From: Mycobacterium sp. ITM-2016-00318
GTDB taxonomy: Bacteria > Actinomycetota > Actinomycetes > Mycobacteriales > Mycobacteriaceae
NCBI RefSeq assembly: GCF_002968285.2
Contig: NZ_CP134400.1
Span: forward strand, 4,898,001-4,962,000
DNA length: 64,000 bases
Direction of reading: 5' to 3'
This document shows, one piece after another, positions 1 through 10,711 of the stretch (position 1 is the stretch's first letter; each line of letters begins with the position of its first letter). Below the pieces are notes generated by a model. That model searched no databases. It worked only from the letters and a program-made list of their open reading frames with translations, and was not told the origin of the DNA. A program made the position numbers and the translations under genes.

Positions 1-218
1 CGGTGGTCGATGCCCGCCTGCAGGCCAAGAAGATCGGCGGTCTGTCTGGTGCGCTTTTCCGGACCGCAGAATGCGCCGTCGGTGATGCCCAGTTCGATCG
101 AGGCGTCGACCTGGCGGTGGCCGACCGAGTTGAGCGGTTCATCGGTGGGGAATCGTCCGGCCGACATCGCATCGGTCATGGCGTGCGATACAAGTGTCAG
201 CCGGACGACTTCACTCAT
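1..218 (-). CDS. Histidine phosphatase superfamily protein, N-terminal part (partial)
   Basis: Only the first 72 or so codons lie in the window; the C-terminus runs off the left edge. The N-terminus reads MSEVVRLTLVSHAMTDAM, the first beta strand and catalytic-His position of the phosphoglycerate mutase/histidine phosphatase fold, but with SHA instead of the usual RHG. A second segment, CGPEKRTRQTAD, fits the 'S..R..QTA' helix that supplies another phosphate-binding Arg. The ATG lies 10 bases after the cbtA stop codon, so the gene is probably co-transcribed with cbtB-cbtA behind the cobalamin riboswitch. A cobalamin-related role (for example alpha-ribazole phosphate dephosphorylation) is only inferred from context; the changed RHG triad could mean altered or lost activity. 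Confidence 0.7.
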   Translation of the reverse strand, partial: MSEVVRLTLVSHAMTDAMSAGRFPTDEPLNSVGHRQVDASIELGITDGAFCGPEKRTRQTADLLGLQAGIDH

Positions 219-228
219 TGCTCGGGGC

Positions 229-960
229 TCATGCCGCTAGGTAGCTCTCCCGCGGTGGGCTCTCATCGAGCAACCGGTGCACCGCCGAGCCGAACACCAC
301 CGCGATGACCGCCCACAGGACGACCTGCGTGCCCAGCGAATACAGCCGGAACTCGTAGAGAACCTGCGCGGGGAAACCCTCAGGCATCTCATCGATCGTC
401 GGCAGCACCATCATCACGAGCGCGATGGCGACGACGTAGGCCGCTGCCGCGATCAGCGACGCACTCCACGCACCGAACCGCTCCAGCAGGTTGCGGCTCA
501 ACCACACCGCCGCTGCGAGCAGCACCACGGAGAGCACCACCATCATCAGATACAGCAGGGTGCGCTGCCGGATCGTCTCGTCGAGGCTGACGGCGGGCGG
601 ACTTGCCGGATATTTGAGAAACGGAATCACGTACAGCGACCAGAACATTCCGCCCGCCAGGACGACGGACAACACCCGTGGTGAGAGGCTTCCGACCCTC
701 CCGTACACCACGCAGTAGGCGACCGCGAACAGCGCGCCCATGGCGACCCCGAATGCGAGCACACCGAATCCCATGCCGATGTTGGCCTGTACGCCGCGGG
801 TGAACAGTTCGATCCCGTGGTCGTGGCCGCCTGCGTGCGCCTCCTCGAACGCGATCGCACGGTCGATAGTCGGTTCCACGAAGGTCCGGGCGAAGACGAA
901 TGCCGCCACACTTGCAGTCGCGCCGGCCAACAGACCGCGCGCAATTATGCGTTTTTCCAT
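229..960 (-). CDS. cbtA: CbtA, cobalt transporter membrane subunit
   Basis: This 243-residue membrane protein starts MEKRIIARGLLAGATAS with a first membrane helix at about residues 8-25. It has further hydrophobic segments around 65-90, 100-120, 140-165, 180-205 and 215-235, the multi-helix layout of CbtA. The stretch HAGGHDHG after helix 1 is His-rich, typical of the family and suggestive of metal contact. CbtA works with CbtB as a predicted cobalt uptake system in organisms that make cobalamin. It starts 20 bases after the cbtB stop. A longer reading frame continues upstream through cbtB, but this ATG and the family N-terminus decide the start. Confidence 0.85.
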   Translation of the reverse strand: MEKRIIARGLLAGATASVAAFVFARTFVEPTIDRAIAFEEAHAGGHDHGIELFTRGVQANIGMGFGVLAFGVAMGALFAVAYCVVYGRVGSLSPRVLSVVLAGGMFWSLYVIPFLKYPASPPAVSLDETIRQRTLLYLMMVVLSVVLLAAAVWLSRNLLERFGAWSASLIAAAAYVVAIALVMMVLPTIDEMPEGFPAQVLYEFRLYSLGTQVVLWAVIAVVFGSAVHRLLDESPPRESYLAA

Positions 961-980
961 TGTGGGAGTGCTTCGGCGAA

Positions 981-1196
981 TCAGTGACAGGGGAAGCCGA
1001 GCAGGTGCCGGGCGTCGTGGGTGAACTCGTGCACCAAAGTGTTGCTGCCGAAAATCGACGTCGCTCCCTGATCCAGGCCGACGAAGTAGAGCACCAGCAG
1101 GGCGAGGAAAGCGGTCGCCGACAGCCACACCACGGCCTTGGCGGCCGAGATGTCCAGGGCAGGCGCTGCGCTCTTGCGTGCCTGGGGAGACGTCAT
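981..1196 (-). CDS. cbtB: CbtB, small cobalt transporter subunit
   Basis: This 71-residue protein has one membrane helix (about residues 20-42) and the characteristic C-terminal HEFTHDARHLLGFPCH, whose four His and one Cys form the expected metal-binding end of CbtB. The ATG is preceded by GGAAAGGA, a good ribosome binding site. The gene is first in the cbtB-cbtA-phosphatase operon and follows a cobalamin riboswitch, so expression is expected to fall when cobalamin is plentiful. The size matches the family. Confidence 0.88.
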   Translation of the reverse strand: MTSPQARKSAAPALDISAAKAVVWLSATAFLALLVLYFVGLDQGATSIFGSNTLVHEFTHDARHLLGFPCH

Positions 1197-1227
1197 GGGT
1201 GATTCCTTTCCGGGATTTCGCGTCCCA

Positions 1228-1320
1228 GTACGAAGGAGGTGGCGGCCGTCGGGTCTGACTGTCACAGTGGCGCGACCGTTCTGGATTCTCACCAGATTCC
1301 TTCGCCCGCCTGATTACATC
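1228..1320 (-). promoter_or_regulatory. Cobalamin (B12/AdoCbl) riboswitch
   Basis: Read on the minus strand, the leader holds the conserved core GGTGAGAATCC, then GGTCGCGCCACTGTGA, then a B12-box-like AGTCAGACCCGACGGCC. These come in the order and spacing of the cobalamin riboswitch. It ends about 30 bases before the cbtB start, so control is probably at translation initiation or early termination. The 5' end (P1 stem) was not folded precisely; the outer borders are approximate. Confidence 0.85.
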
Positions 1321-1364
1321 GCACATCCTAAACAACGCATCCAGCAAATGGGTCCCCGCACAAC

Positions 1365-1399
1365 AAAAGCCCCCGGAATCTTTCGTTCCGGGGGCTTTT
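1365..1399. terminator. Bidirectional intrinsic terminator between clpC1 and cbtB
   Basis: A perfect 14-base inverted repeat (AAAAGCCCCCGGAA with TTCCGGGGGCTTTT) encloses a 7-base loop. It lies 17 bases after the clpC1 stop codon and ends in a T run on either strand. It separates clpC1 transcription from the downstream riboswitch operon on the same strand. Confidence 0.9.
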
Positions 1400-1416
1400 G
1401 CGCTAGCGCCGTAGAT

Positions 1417-3972
<2,556 letters not shown>

Positions 3973-4206
3973 CGGTGGTTACCTGCTCTCCATAAAAAAC
4001 TCGGTCGGTACGTAGGGCGGTTGCAGACCGCCGCACCGCGTACCTGCCGTCCACTCTAATGGGCGGCCGTCCCCGGTGCCCCGCTTGCCGTTCTTGGCCG
4101 GCGAGCGTCCGAATGTCCGATGACGCGACATTCACCCAGTACCCGGGTCCGTAGGTGAGCAACGCCTGGTGGAAGAAAAACGTTTCCCCGGTGTAGCCCG
4201 CCGTCG

Positions 4207-4221
4207 TTCGCCGCTAGCGAA
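4207..4221. promoter_or_regulatory. Putative ClgR operator upstream of clpC1
   Basis: TTCGC-CGCTA-GCGAA is a perfect 5+5 inverted repeat containing CGCCGCTAGCG, close to the actinobacterial ClgR consensus CGC(Y)N3(R)GCG. ClgR is known to activate clp genes including clpC1 in mycobacteria. It sits in the 306-base gap between lsr2 and clpC1; I see no other gene there. The assignment is by motif only. Confidence 0.5.
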
Positions 4222-4251
4222 AGCCGTCCGACCGGATGTCGGATTACTGCG

Positions 4252-4277
4252 CTGGCAACGACGGATTATGTTGCCAG
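4252..4277 (-). terminator. Hairpin directly after lsr2
   Basis: CTGGCAAC and GTTGCCAG form a perfect 8-base stem with a 10-base loop, starting one base past the lsr2 stop codon. There is no clear U tract, as is common for mycobacterial terminators. Confidence 0.6.
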
Positions 4278-4278
4278 A

Positions 4279-4620
4279 TCAGCTCGCAGCGTGAAAGGCG
4301 TCGATGACGTCGGCGGGGATGCGGCCGCGGGTGGACACATTGTGCCCATTGCGCCTCGCCCAGTCGCGGATCGCGGCACTCTGCTCGCGATCGATTGCCG
4401 CGCGGCCTCGTCCCGTGCCCGCAGAGCGGCCGCGGCGGCGCCCGCCGACCCGACGGCCTGCGTCGACCCACTGCTTCAGATCCGTCCGCAGTTTCGCGGC
4501 ATTCTTTGCAGAAAGGTCGATCTCATAGCTCACACCGTCGAGACCGAATTCGACTGTTTCATCGGCAGAGCCTTCACCGTCGAAATCGTCGACCAGGGTG
4601 ACGGTCACTTTCTTTGCCAT
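4279..4620 (-). CDS. lsr2: Lsr2, nucleoid-associated DNA-bridging protein (H-NS-like)
   Basis: This 113-residue protein silences AT-rich and horizontally acquired genes in mycobacteria. The N-terminal dimer/oligomer domain starts [16 protein letters not shown]. The C-terminal AT-hook-like domain has the RGR core that enters the minor groove, in [14 protein letters not shown]. The linker [15 protein letters not shown] is strongly basic. The ATG at 4620 matches the family N-terminus and is preceded by AAGGGTTTG; an in-frame upstream extension of 15 codons has no family support. It lies between clpC1 and lysS as in M. tuberculosis. Confidence 0.97.
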   Translation of the reverse strand: MAKKVTVTLVDDFDGEGSADETVEFGLDGVSYEIDLSAKNAAKLRTDLKQWVDAGRRVGGRRRGRSAGTGRGRAAIDREQSAAIRDWARRNGHNVSTRGRIPADVIDAFHAAS

Positions 4621-4733
4621 TTTCCCACACAAACCCTTCTGGCGGACACATAGTGCCCAACTCATTGTTAGAACCCTGCACTAATGTGCCATACCTAGGC
4701 AGGCCATTCAACAAGAGGCTGGTCAAGGGCCGA

Positions 4734-6251
4734 TCAGTTGGCCTGTCTGCGAACAATCGGGAACAAAACCGTCTCCCTAATTGACAGCCCGGTCAACGCC
4801 ATCAACAACCTGTCCACCCCCATTCCGGTGCCGGTGGTAGGCGGCATCCCGTACTCCAGCGCGGCCAGGAAATCCTCGTCGAGCATCATTGCCTCGTCAT
4901 CGCCGGCAGCGGCGGCGCGAGCCTGGGCGGCGAAACGTTCTCGCTGAATCACCGGATCGATGAGTTCGGAATACCCGGTCGCGAGCTCGATGCCGCGGAT
5001 GTAGAGATCCCACTTCTCGGTGACTCCGGGAATGCTGCGGTGAGCACGCGTGAGCGGCGTGGTCTCCACAGGAAAGTCACGGACGAACGTGGGCGCCCAG
5101 AGTTTGTCGCCCACGGTTTGCTCCCACAGCTCTTCGACCAGCTTGCCGTGGCCGTAGCCCCGGTCCTGCGGAATCTCGATACCTAGCCGGTCAGCGAACT
5201 CCATTAGCCGCGCGACAGGGGTCTGCGGGGTGACTTCTTCGCCGAGTCCTTCCGACAACGACGGATACATTTGTATCGATGCCCATTCGCCGTCGAGATC
5301 GTAGGTGGTGCCATCAGGCAATGGCACCGAGCGAGTACCAATCGCCTCGTCCGCGACTTCTTGAATTACCTCGCGGGTCATCCGAGCGGAATCGTCGTAG
5401 GTCCCGTACGCCTCATAAGTCTCCAGCATCGCGAATTCTGGAGAATGCGTGGAATCGGCGCCTTCGTTTCGGAACACGCGATTCAGCTCGAAAACCTTCT
5501 CCAATCCGCCCACCAAGCATCGCTTGAGGAAGAGTTCCGGTGCGATACGAAGGTAGAGGTCGGCGTCGAGGGCATTGGAGTGGGTGATAAACGGACGAGC
5601 GGCGGCACCGCCTGCGAGCGTTTGCAGTATGGGGGTTTCCACCTCGAGGAATCCGCGCCGCTCGAGCGCCGACCGCACCGCACGCACGACAGCCACCCGC
5701 TGCCTGGCGATGGTTCTGGCCTCGGGGCGGACGATCAGATCGACGTAGCGTTGGCGCACCCGAGACTCCTCGCTCATCTCCTTGTGGGCGACGGGCAGGG
5801 GTCGGAGAGCCTTCGAGATTATTTGCCAAGATTCTGCGAGCACAGACAGTTCGCCGCGCCGGGAACTGATCAGCTCGCCGCGGACGAACACCAAGTCGCC
5901 CAGGTCGACATCGGACTTCCACCGATCCAACGAGTCCTGCCCGACCTGGGCCAGGCTGATCATCGCCTGGAGCTGGGTGCCGTCACCTTCCTGAAGGGTG
6001 GCAAAGCAGAGCTTGCCGGAATTACGCGCGAACACGACGCGACCTGCAACTCCGACGACGTCGCCGGTCGCGGTGTCGACGGGCAGGTCGGGGTAGGCGG
6101 CTCGGACCTCGGCAAGGGTGTGAGTGCGGGCGACCTCGACCGGATACGGCTCCCGTCCTTCGGCGAGCATCCGCTCGCGCTTGGCCTGACGAATCCGGAA
6201 CTGCTCGGGGATGTCGGCTTCGTCGGTATCGGGCTGCTCAGGTGACGTCAC
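4734..6251 (-). CDS. lysS: Lysyl-tRNA synthetase, class II
   Basis: This 505-residue cytosolic enzyme charges tRNA-Lys. The OB-fold anticodon domain covers about residues 50-150 ([20 protein letters not shown]). The class II core has motif 1 around [15 protein letters not shown], motif 2 [14 protein letters not shown] and motif 3 [13 protein letters not shown] near the C-terminus. The chosen start is GTG at 6251, giving an N-terminus comparable to the M. tuberculosis protein; no strong ribosome binding site is visible. The divergent gene at 6275 leaves only 23 bases between the starts. Confidence 0.97.
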   Translation of the reverse strand: MTSPEQPDTDEADIPEQFRIRQAKRERMLAEGREPYPVEVARTHTLAEVRAAYPDLPVDTATGDVVGVAGRVVFARNSGKLCFATLQEGDGTQLQAMISLAQVGQDSLDRWKSDVDLGDLVFVRGELISSRRGELSVLAESWQIISKALRPLPVAHKEMSEESRVRQRYVDLIVRPEARTIARQRVAVVRAVRSALERRGFLEVETPILQTLAGGAAARPFITHSNALDADLYLRIAPELFLKRCLVGGLEKVFELNRVFRNEGADSTHSPEFAMLETYEAYGTYDDSARMTREVIQEVADEAIGTRSVPLPDGTTYDLDGEWASIQMYPSLSEGLGEEVTPQTPVARLMEFADRLGIEIPQDRGYGHGKLVEELWEQTVGDKLWAPTFVRDFPVETTPLTRAHRSIPGVTEKWDLYIRGIELATGYSELIDPVIQRERFAAQARAAAAGDDEAMMLDEDFLAALEYGMPPTTGTGMGVDRLLMALTGLSIRETVLFPIVRRQAN

Positions 6252-6274
6252 GACGTGCCAGCTTAAATCAACGA

Positions 6275-7495
6275 ATGACCGAACCGATCCACGCGACCAG
6301 CGTCGCCGCCCTGGCGGACGAACCTCTGGACTGGCGATTCAAGGCGCTGCCCGCCGCCTGGTGGGGCCGCACGCCCGCTCAGATATGCGACGACGCCCCG
6401 AACCTGTTCGGCGACGGCGCGCTCGGGCCGGTGTGCGTACTGCGTGAGGATGCGCTGTCGCACAACCTGACGACGATGGCCGGCTGGTGCAGCCGGCGCG
6501 GGGTGGAGCTCGCACCCCACGGCAAGACCCACATGGCCCCGCAGTTGTTGGCCCGTCAGTTCGAGTCGGGTGCGACCGCGGTAACCGTCGCGACCGTCAG
6601 CCAGGCCCGTGCCTACCGGGCTTTCGGTGTGCGCGATTTCATACTCGCCAACGAGGTGGTGGACGCCGCAGCGCTGCGTTGGCTCGGCGCGGAGCTGAGT
6701 GCCGACGCCGAAATTCACTTCGTGTGCTGGGTCGACTCGGTCGCAGGTGTCGAGCAGATGGCGGCCCACCTCGATGGCTCGAGCCGACCCGTCGACGTCT
6801 GCGTCGAGGTCGGCCTGCCGAAAGGGCGGACCGGCTGCCGCGATGCCACCGCGCTGGACGCGGTCGCGCGGGCCGCCGCAGACTGCCCCGCGCTGAGGCT
6901 TGTGGGCGTGGCGGGCTACGAGGCGGCGCTCGGCCACGACATCACACCCGAGGCGGTCGCCCGCGTCCATGCGTATCTAGCCGAGGTCAAGGCCGCGATG
7001 GTTCGGCTGGCGCCGTTGTTCGAGACCGAACGCCCGATTGCCACCGCAGGCGGTAGTACGTACTTCGACGCCGTCGCCGACGTGTTGGCCGGTGATTGGC
7101 GCACCGTCGTCCGCAGCGGCTGCTATCTCACGCACGACCACGGGCTGTACGCCAGGACGTCGCCGCTGCGCGACGGGCTGCGGCCCGCAATGGAGGTGTG
7201 GGCGCAGGTGATGTCGCGGCCGGAGCCGGGACTCGCGCTGCTGACGATGGGCCGCCGCGACGTCTCGTTCGATCAGGAAATGCCGCTGCCGCTCGATCTC
7301 ACCGGCGCCACGGTGACCAAGCTGAACGACCAGCACGCCTACCTCATGCTCGGCCGGCAGGGGCAGGGCGCCGAGGTGGGCAGCTGGCTGCGGTTCGGCA
7401 TCTCGCATCCGTGCACCACCTTCGACAAGTGGCAGATGATCCCGGTGCTGAATCGCGACGACCGCGTCGTCGACCTGATCCGCACATTCTTTTGA
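6275..7495 (+). CDS. DSD1/D-threonine aldolase-type PLP and metal-dependent amino acid lyase
   Basis: This 406-residue protein has the alanine-racemase-like TIM-barrel fold. The PLP lysine lies in [11 protein letters not shown] near residue 88. The C-terminal barrel ends in [11 protein letters not shown], the His-x-Cys metal site seen in eukaryotic-type D-serine dehydratase and D-threonine aldolase. Such enzymes cleave or deaminate D-3-hydroxyamino acids; which substrate is used cannot be read from the sequence. The ATG at 6275 is chosen; a GTG at 6242 would overlap the lysS start. The gene lies on the opposite strand between lysS and coaX, genes that are close together in M. tuberculosis, so it is an insertion relative to that order. 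Confidence 0.8.
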   Translation: MTEPIHATSVAALADEPLDWRFKALPAAWWGRTPAQICDDAPNLFGDGALGPVCVLREDALSHNLTTMAGWCSRRGVELAPHGKTHMAPQLLARQFESGATAVTVATVSQARAYRAFGVRDFILANEVVDAAALRWLGAELSADAEIHFVCWVDSVAGVEQMAAHLDGSSRPVDVCVEVGLPKGRTGCRDATALDAVARAAADCPALRLVGVAGYEAALGHDITPEAVARVHAYLAEVKAAMVRLAPLFETERPIATAGGSTYFDAVADVLAGDWRTVVRSGCYLTHDHGLYARTSPLRDGLRPAMEVWAQVMSRPEPGLALLTMGRRDVSFDQEMPLPLDLTGATVTKLNDQHAYLMLGRQGQGAEVGSWLRFGISHPCTTFDKWQMIPVLNRDDRVVDLIRTFF

Positions 7496-7527
7496 CGGGG
7501 CCCTTGCAGGCAGGCGCCTTGCCCCTT

Positions 7528-8337
7528 CTACCGCGCCTGTCTGAGCCTGCCCCGCTGACTGTCGCGGTTGCGCTCGAAGACCAGCCGCAGGCCGTCGAGC
7601 GTCAGGTGCTGGTCGTAGTGCTGGACGGTGTGCATATCGGGCAGCAGCAGGGGTCCGATATGACCGGTCGCCACGACGGTGGCGTCGCCGCCGCCGAACT
7701 CGTCGCCGCGGATGCGGGTCACCAGCCCGTCGACCATGCCTGCGAATCCGAACACCGCACCCGCCTGCATGCACTCGACGGTGTTCTTGCCGACGATCGA
7801 CCGCGGCCGGGCAAGCTCCACGCGCCGCAACGCCGCCGACCGCGAGGCCGCCGCATCCAGAGACACCTCGACACCCGGTGCGATCGCCCCGCCGAGGAAC
7901 TCGCCCTTGGCCGACACCACGTCGACGCAGATCGACGATCCGAAGTCGATGACGATCGCCGCTGACTTGTATTTGTGATACGCCGCAAGGCAATTGACGA
8001 TGCGGTCGGCACCGACCTCCTTGGGGTTGTCGACCAGCAGTGGGATCCCGGTTCGCACGCCCGGCTCGATCAGCACGTGAGGCACGCTCGGCCAGTACTG
8101 AGTCAGCATCTCGCGCAGCTCATGTAGGACAGAGGGAACCGTCGACAGGCCTGCCGCTCCGGTCAGGCGCTCGGAGTCATCGCCGATCAAACCGTCGATC
8201 GTCAACGCCAATTCGTCGGCGGTGACCTCCGACTCGGTGCGGATGCGCCAGTGCTGGGCGACCTTGGCGTGGTCGCCCGATCCGGAGATCAGGCCGACCA
8301 CGGTGTGGGTGTTGCGGACGTCGATTGCTAGCAGCAC
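7528..8337 (-). CDS. coaX: Type III pantothenate kinase (CoaX)
   Basis: The 269-residue protein starts [15 protein letters not shown] (usual motif DxGNT, here DVRNT as in M. tuberculosis CoaX). It carries [12 protein letters not shown], the substrate loop, and [13 protein letters not shown], the second phosphate/dimer-interface motif, followed by GGAIAPGV. Type III enzymes phosphorylate pantothenate, the first step to CoA; mycobacteria also keep an active type I CoaA elsewhere, and the M. tuberculosis CoaX is reported as not essential. The GTG start lies 4 bases past the panD stop, so it is translated with panC-panD. Confidence 0.93.
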   Translation of the reverse strand: MLLAIDVRNTHTVVGLISGSGDHAKVAQHWRIRTESEVTADELALTIDGLIGDDSERLTGAAGLSTVPSVLHELREMLTQYWPSVPHVLIEPGVRTGIPLLVDNPKEVGADRIVNCLAAYHKYKSAAIVIDFGSSICVDVVSAKGEFLGGAIAPGVEVSLDAAASRSAALRRVELARPRSIVGKNTVECMQAGAVFGFAGMVDGLVTRIRGDEFGGGDATVVATGHIGPLLLPDMHTVQHYDQHLTLDGLRLVFERNRDSQRGRLRQAR

Positions 8338-8341
8338 GATG

Positions 8342-8749
8342 TCACCGCGGCGACACTAGTTCGGCCGCACCGGCGGGCACATGCGCGGGATCGTGGCCGA
8401 GGTCGATCTGGTTGTTGCCTGCATCGACGAACACGATGCGCGGCCGGTATGAACGGGCCTCGACGTCCTCCATCGTTCCGTAGGCGATCAGGATGACCAG
8501 ATGGCCCGGATGTACCAGATGTGCTGCCGCACCGTTGATTCCGATGACGCCGCTACCCCGCTCACCGGTTATCGCGTATGTCACCAGCCGCGCGCCGTTG
8601 TCGATATCGACGATGGTAACCTGCTCACCTTCGAGCAGGTCAGCGGCGTCCATCAGATCGGCGTCGATCGTCACCGACCCGACGTAGTGCAGATCTGCCT
8701 GAGTCACAGTGGCGCGGTGGATCTTCGACTTGAGCATCGTGCGTAACAT
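8342..8749 (-). CDS. panD: Aspartate 1-decarboxylase proenzyme
   Basis: This 135-residue protein makes beta-alanine for pantothenate. It is made as a proenzyme that self-cleaves at Gly24-Ser25 (HYVGSVTID) to give the pyruvoyl cofactor. K9 ([12 protein letters not shown]) and [10 protein letters not shown] are family-typical. The C-terminal tail after residue 115 is the extra mycobacterial segment where pyrazinoic acid resistance changes map in M. tuberculosis. The start codon shares one base with the panC stop (TGATG), indicating coupling. Confidence 0.97.
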   Translation of the reverse strand: MLRTMLKSKIHRATVTQADLHYVGSVTIDADLMDAADLLEGEQVTIVDIDNGARLVTYAITGERGSGVIGINGAAAHLVHPGHLVILIAYGTMEDVEARSYRPRIVFVDAGNNQIDLGHDPAHVPAGAAELVSPR

Positions 8750-9693
8750 CAGTTCCTCCAGGGCAATTCGTGATTGTCGCCTGATGCGACGGAATACCGG
8801 CCGTCGGCACCGGCTGTCAGTCCGATGTCTATCGCAATGTTGTCGAGCAGTCGGGTGTTGCCGAGTCGCGCGGCCACCAGCATGCGGGCCGCGCCCTCGG
8901 TTGGCGCAGGCCCCAGCCCGGGATCCCGCACTTCCAGATAGTCGACGTCGAACGCGGGCACCTCGTCGAGCACCGCCCGTGCGGCATCCAGCGCGGCGGG
9001 TGCGCCACCCGCGGCGGCGTACATGCCTGCCAGCAGGGCGGCCGAGAGTGCGCCTGCCTGTTCGCGTTCGACGTCGCTGAGGTAGCGGTTGCGCGACGAC
9101 ATCGCCAGCCCGTCGGGTTCGCGCACGATCGGCAGCCCGACGATGGTGGTGTCGACGTTGAGGTCGGCGACCATCTGACGGATCATCACGAGCTGCTGAT
9201 AGTCCTTCTCGCCGAAGAACGCCCTGTCGGGCCGCACGATCTGCAGTAGCTTGAGCACCACCGTCAGAACGCCCGCGAAATGCGTTGGCCGCGAAGCGCC
9301 CTCGAGCTCCGCACCGAGACTACCCGGCTGCACCGAGGTGCGCGGCCCCTCCGGGTACATCTGCGCCGCGGTCGGAGTGAATGCGATGTCGACCCCCTCG
9401 GCCCGAAGCTGGGCGAGATCGTCGTCGAGCGTCTTGGGATACTTGTCGAGATCTTCGTTCGCGCCGAATTGCAGCGGGTTGACGAAGATCGACGCCACCA
9501 CGACCGCACCCTGGACCCGCTTGGCGTGCCGCACCAGGGTCAGATGCCCTTCGTGCAGAGCGCCCATGGTGGGCACCAGCATCACCCGCCGGCCCGTGTG
9601 CCGAAGCGCGCGCGAAACATCGGATACGTCGCGAGGCGAGCTATAGACGTTGCACTCTCCCGGCGCGAACTTCGGCGGTCTACGAACAGTCAC
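8749..9693 (-). CDS. panC: Pantothenate synthetase
   Basis: This 314-residue enzyme joins pantoate and beta-alanine with ATP. The nucleotide-binding signature [17 protein letters not shown] (with the HIGH-like motif) and [19 protein letters not shown] are present in the Rossmann half. The C-terminal dimer domain follows. GTG at 9693 overlaps the upstream stop by four bases (GTGA), which fixes the start; a longer open frame upstream runs through the preceding gene and is a shadow. Confidence 0.96.
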   Translation of the reverse strand: MTVRRPPKFAPGECNVYSSPRDVSDVSRALRHTGRRVMLVPTMGALHEGHLTLVRHAKRVQGAVVVASIFVNPLQFGANEDLDKYPKTLDDDLAQLRAEGVDIAFTPTAAQMYPEGPRTSVQPGSLGAELEGASRPTHFAGVLTVVLKLLQIVRPDRAFFGEKDYQQLVMIRQMVADLNVDTTIVGLPIVREPDGLAMSSRNRYLSDVEREQAGALSAALLAGMYAAAGGAPAALDAARAVLDEVPAFDVDYLEVRDPGLGPAPTEGAARMLVAARLGNTRLLDNIAIDIGLTAGADGRYSVASGDNHELPWRN

Positions 9694-10634
9694 GCCTGCC
9701 CCTCTAACGCGGTGAAGACCTCGGCGGGCGCATGGGCACGCTGCGCGGTGCGCAGCGAGTTCGCCCGATATGCCTGCGCCAGATCGGGATCCACTTCGGC
9801 GAATGCGCGCAAATGATCGGCGACCGCGGCGGCATCGCCCCGGGCCACCGGTCCGGTCAACGCCGCCTGCCCCCGCTGCAGTGCGTTCTCCAGCGACGCC
9901 CTTGCGAGCGGACCGACGACTCGCTCCGCGATGCCGCCGGGGTGATTGCCCACCAGTTCCTGACCGAGGAGCTCCTGCCCCCACAGGGCGGCACGCAGGC
10001 CCTCCACGGCGTCAAGCAGAACCGTCATGACGTGGTTGCTCGCATGCGCGAGGGCGGCGTGGTACAGCGTGCGGGCGTCCTCGCGAACCCGGAACGGCTC
10101 GCCGCCGATCTCGAGCACCAGCGACTGCGCGATCGCGTAGCCGACATCGTCTGCGGCGGTGATTCCGAAGCAGGTGTCGGCCAGCCGCGAGATGTCCTCG
10201 TCGGCGCCGGTGAAGGTCATCGCGGGGTGGATCGCCAACGGGATGCAATCCTGTTCGGTCAACGGGCCGAGCACCGCTATGCCGTTCGCGCCAGAAGTGT
10301 GGGCCACGATGGTTCCCGGTCGAACGGAGCGAGTTGCCGCGAGGCCTGAGACGACCGAGGTCAGCTCGGCATCGGGGACGGCGAGCAGGAGCAGTTCAGC
10401 GCGTCGCGCGACCTCGTCCACGGGCAGCACCGCGGTGTCGGGCAACCTGCGCGCCGCCCGCTGCAGGGACGCATCGGATATCGCACTGCACGCCGCCACC
10501 ACATGTTCGGCGCGCTCGAGGGCCACGCCGAGCGCGGTGCCGACCCGACCTGCAGAGATGATCCCGACCGAGAGCCGAGCAGGGCGCATCGGTCCGTCTT
10601 GAGGACCCCACGGAGACGTGGTGGACTGCTCCAT
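9690..10634 (-). CDS. Rossmann-like plus DUF2520 protein (Rv3603c-like)
   Basis: This 314-residue protein has an N-terminal NAD(P)-binding fold ([17 protein letters not shown], a GxGxxG variant, residues 22-40). A 6-phosphogluconate-dehydrogenase-like helical domain follows from about residue 165 ([12 protein letters not shown]), the DUF2520 part. The motif [12 protein letters not shown] is conserved in the family. No reaction has been assigned. It is translationally coupled to panC, so a reductase step linked to pantoate is a reasonable guess; mycobacteria have a separate PanE candidate elsewhere. ATG at 10634 is chosen; MRPARLSVG, 15 codons in, is an alternative. Confidence 0.85.
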   Translation of the reverse strand: MEQSTTSPWGPQDGPMRPARLSVGIISAGRVGTALGVALERAEHVVAACSAISDASLQRAARRLPDTAVLPVDEVARRAELLLLAVPDAELTSVVSGLAATRSVRPGTIVAHTSGANGIAVLGPLTEQDCIPLAIHPAMTFTGADEDISRLADTCFGITAADDVGYAIAQSLVLEIGGEPFRVREDARTLYHAALAHASNHVMTVLLDAVEGLRAALWGQELLGQELVGNHPGGIAERVVGPLARASLENALQRGQAALTGPVARGDAAAVADHLRAFAEVDPDLAQAYRANSLRTAQRAHAPAEVFTALEGQA

Positions 10635-10711
10635 CGCAGAAGGCCTCGCAAGATCGTGAGTGCGTTCCGGTCCTGAAGTCGCGGGTACCGGACGGTCGCT
10701 AAGAGATTAAC

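Noticed and set aside
10498..10512. ACATGTTCG string resembling half of an SOS (LexA) box
   Set aside because: It lies inside a coding region, and the second half does not match.
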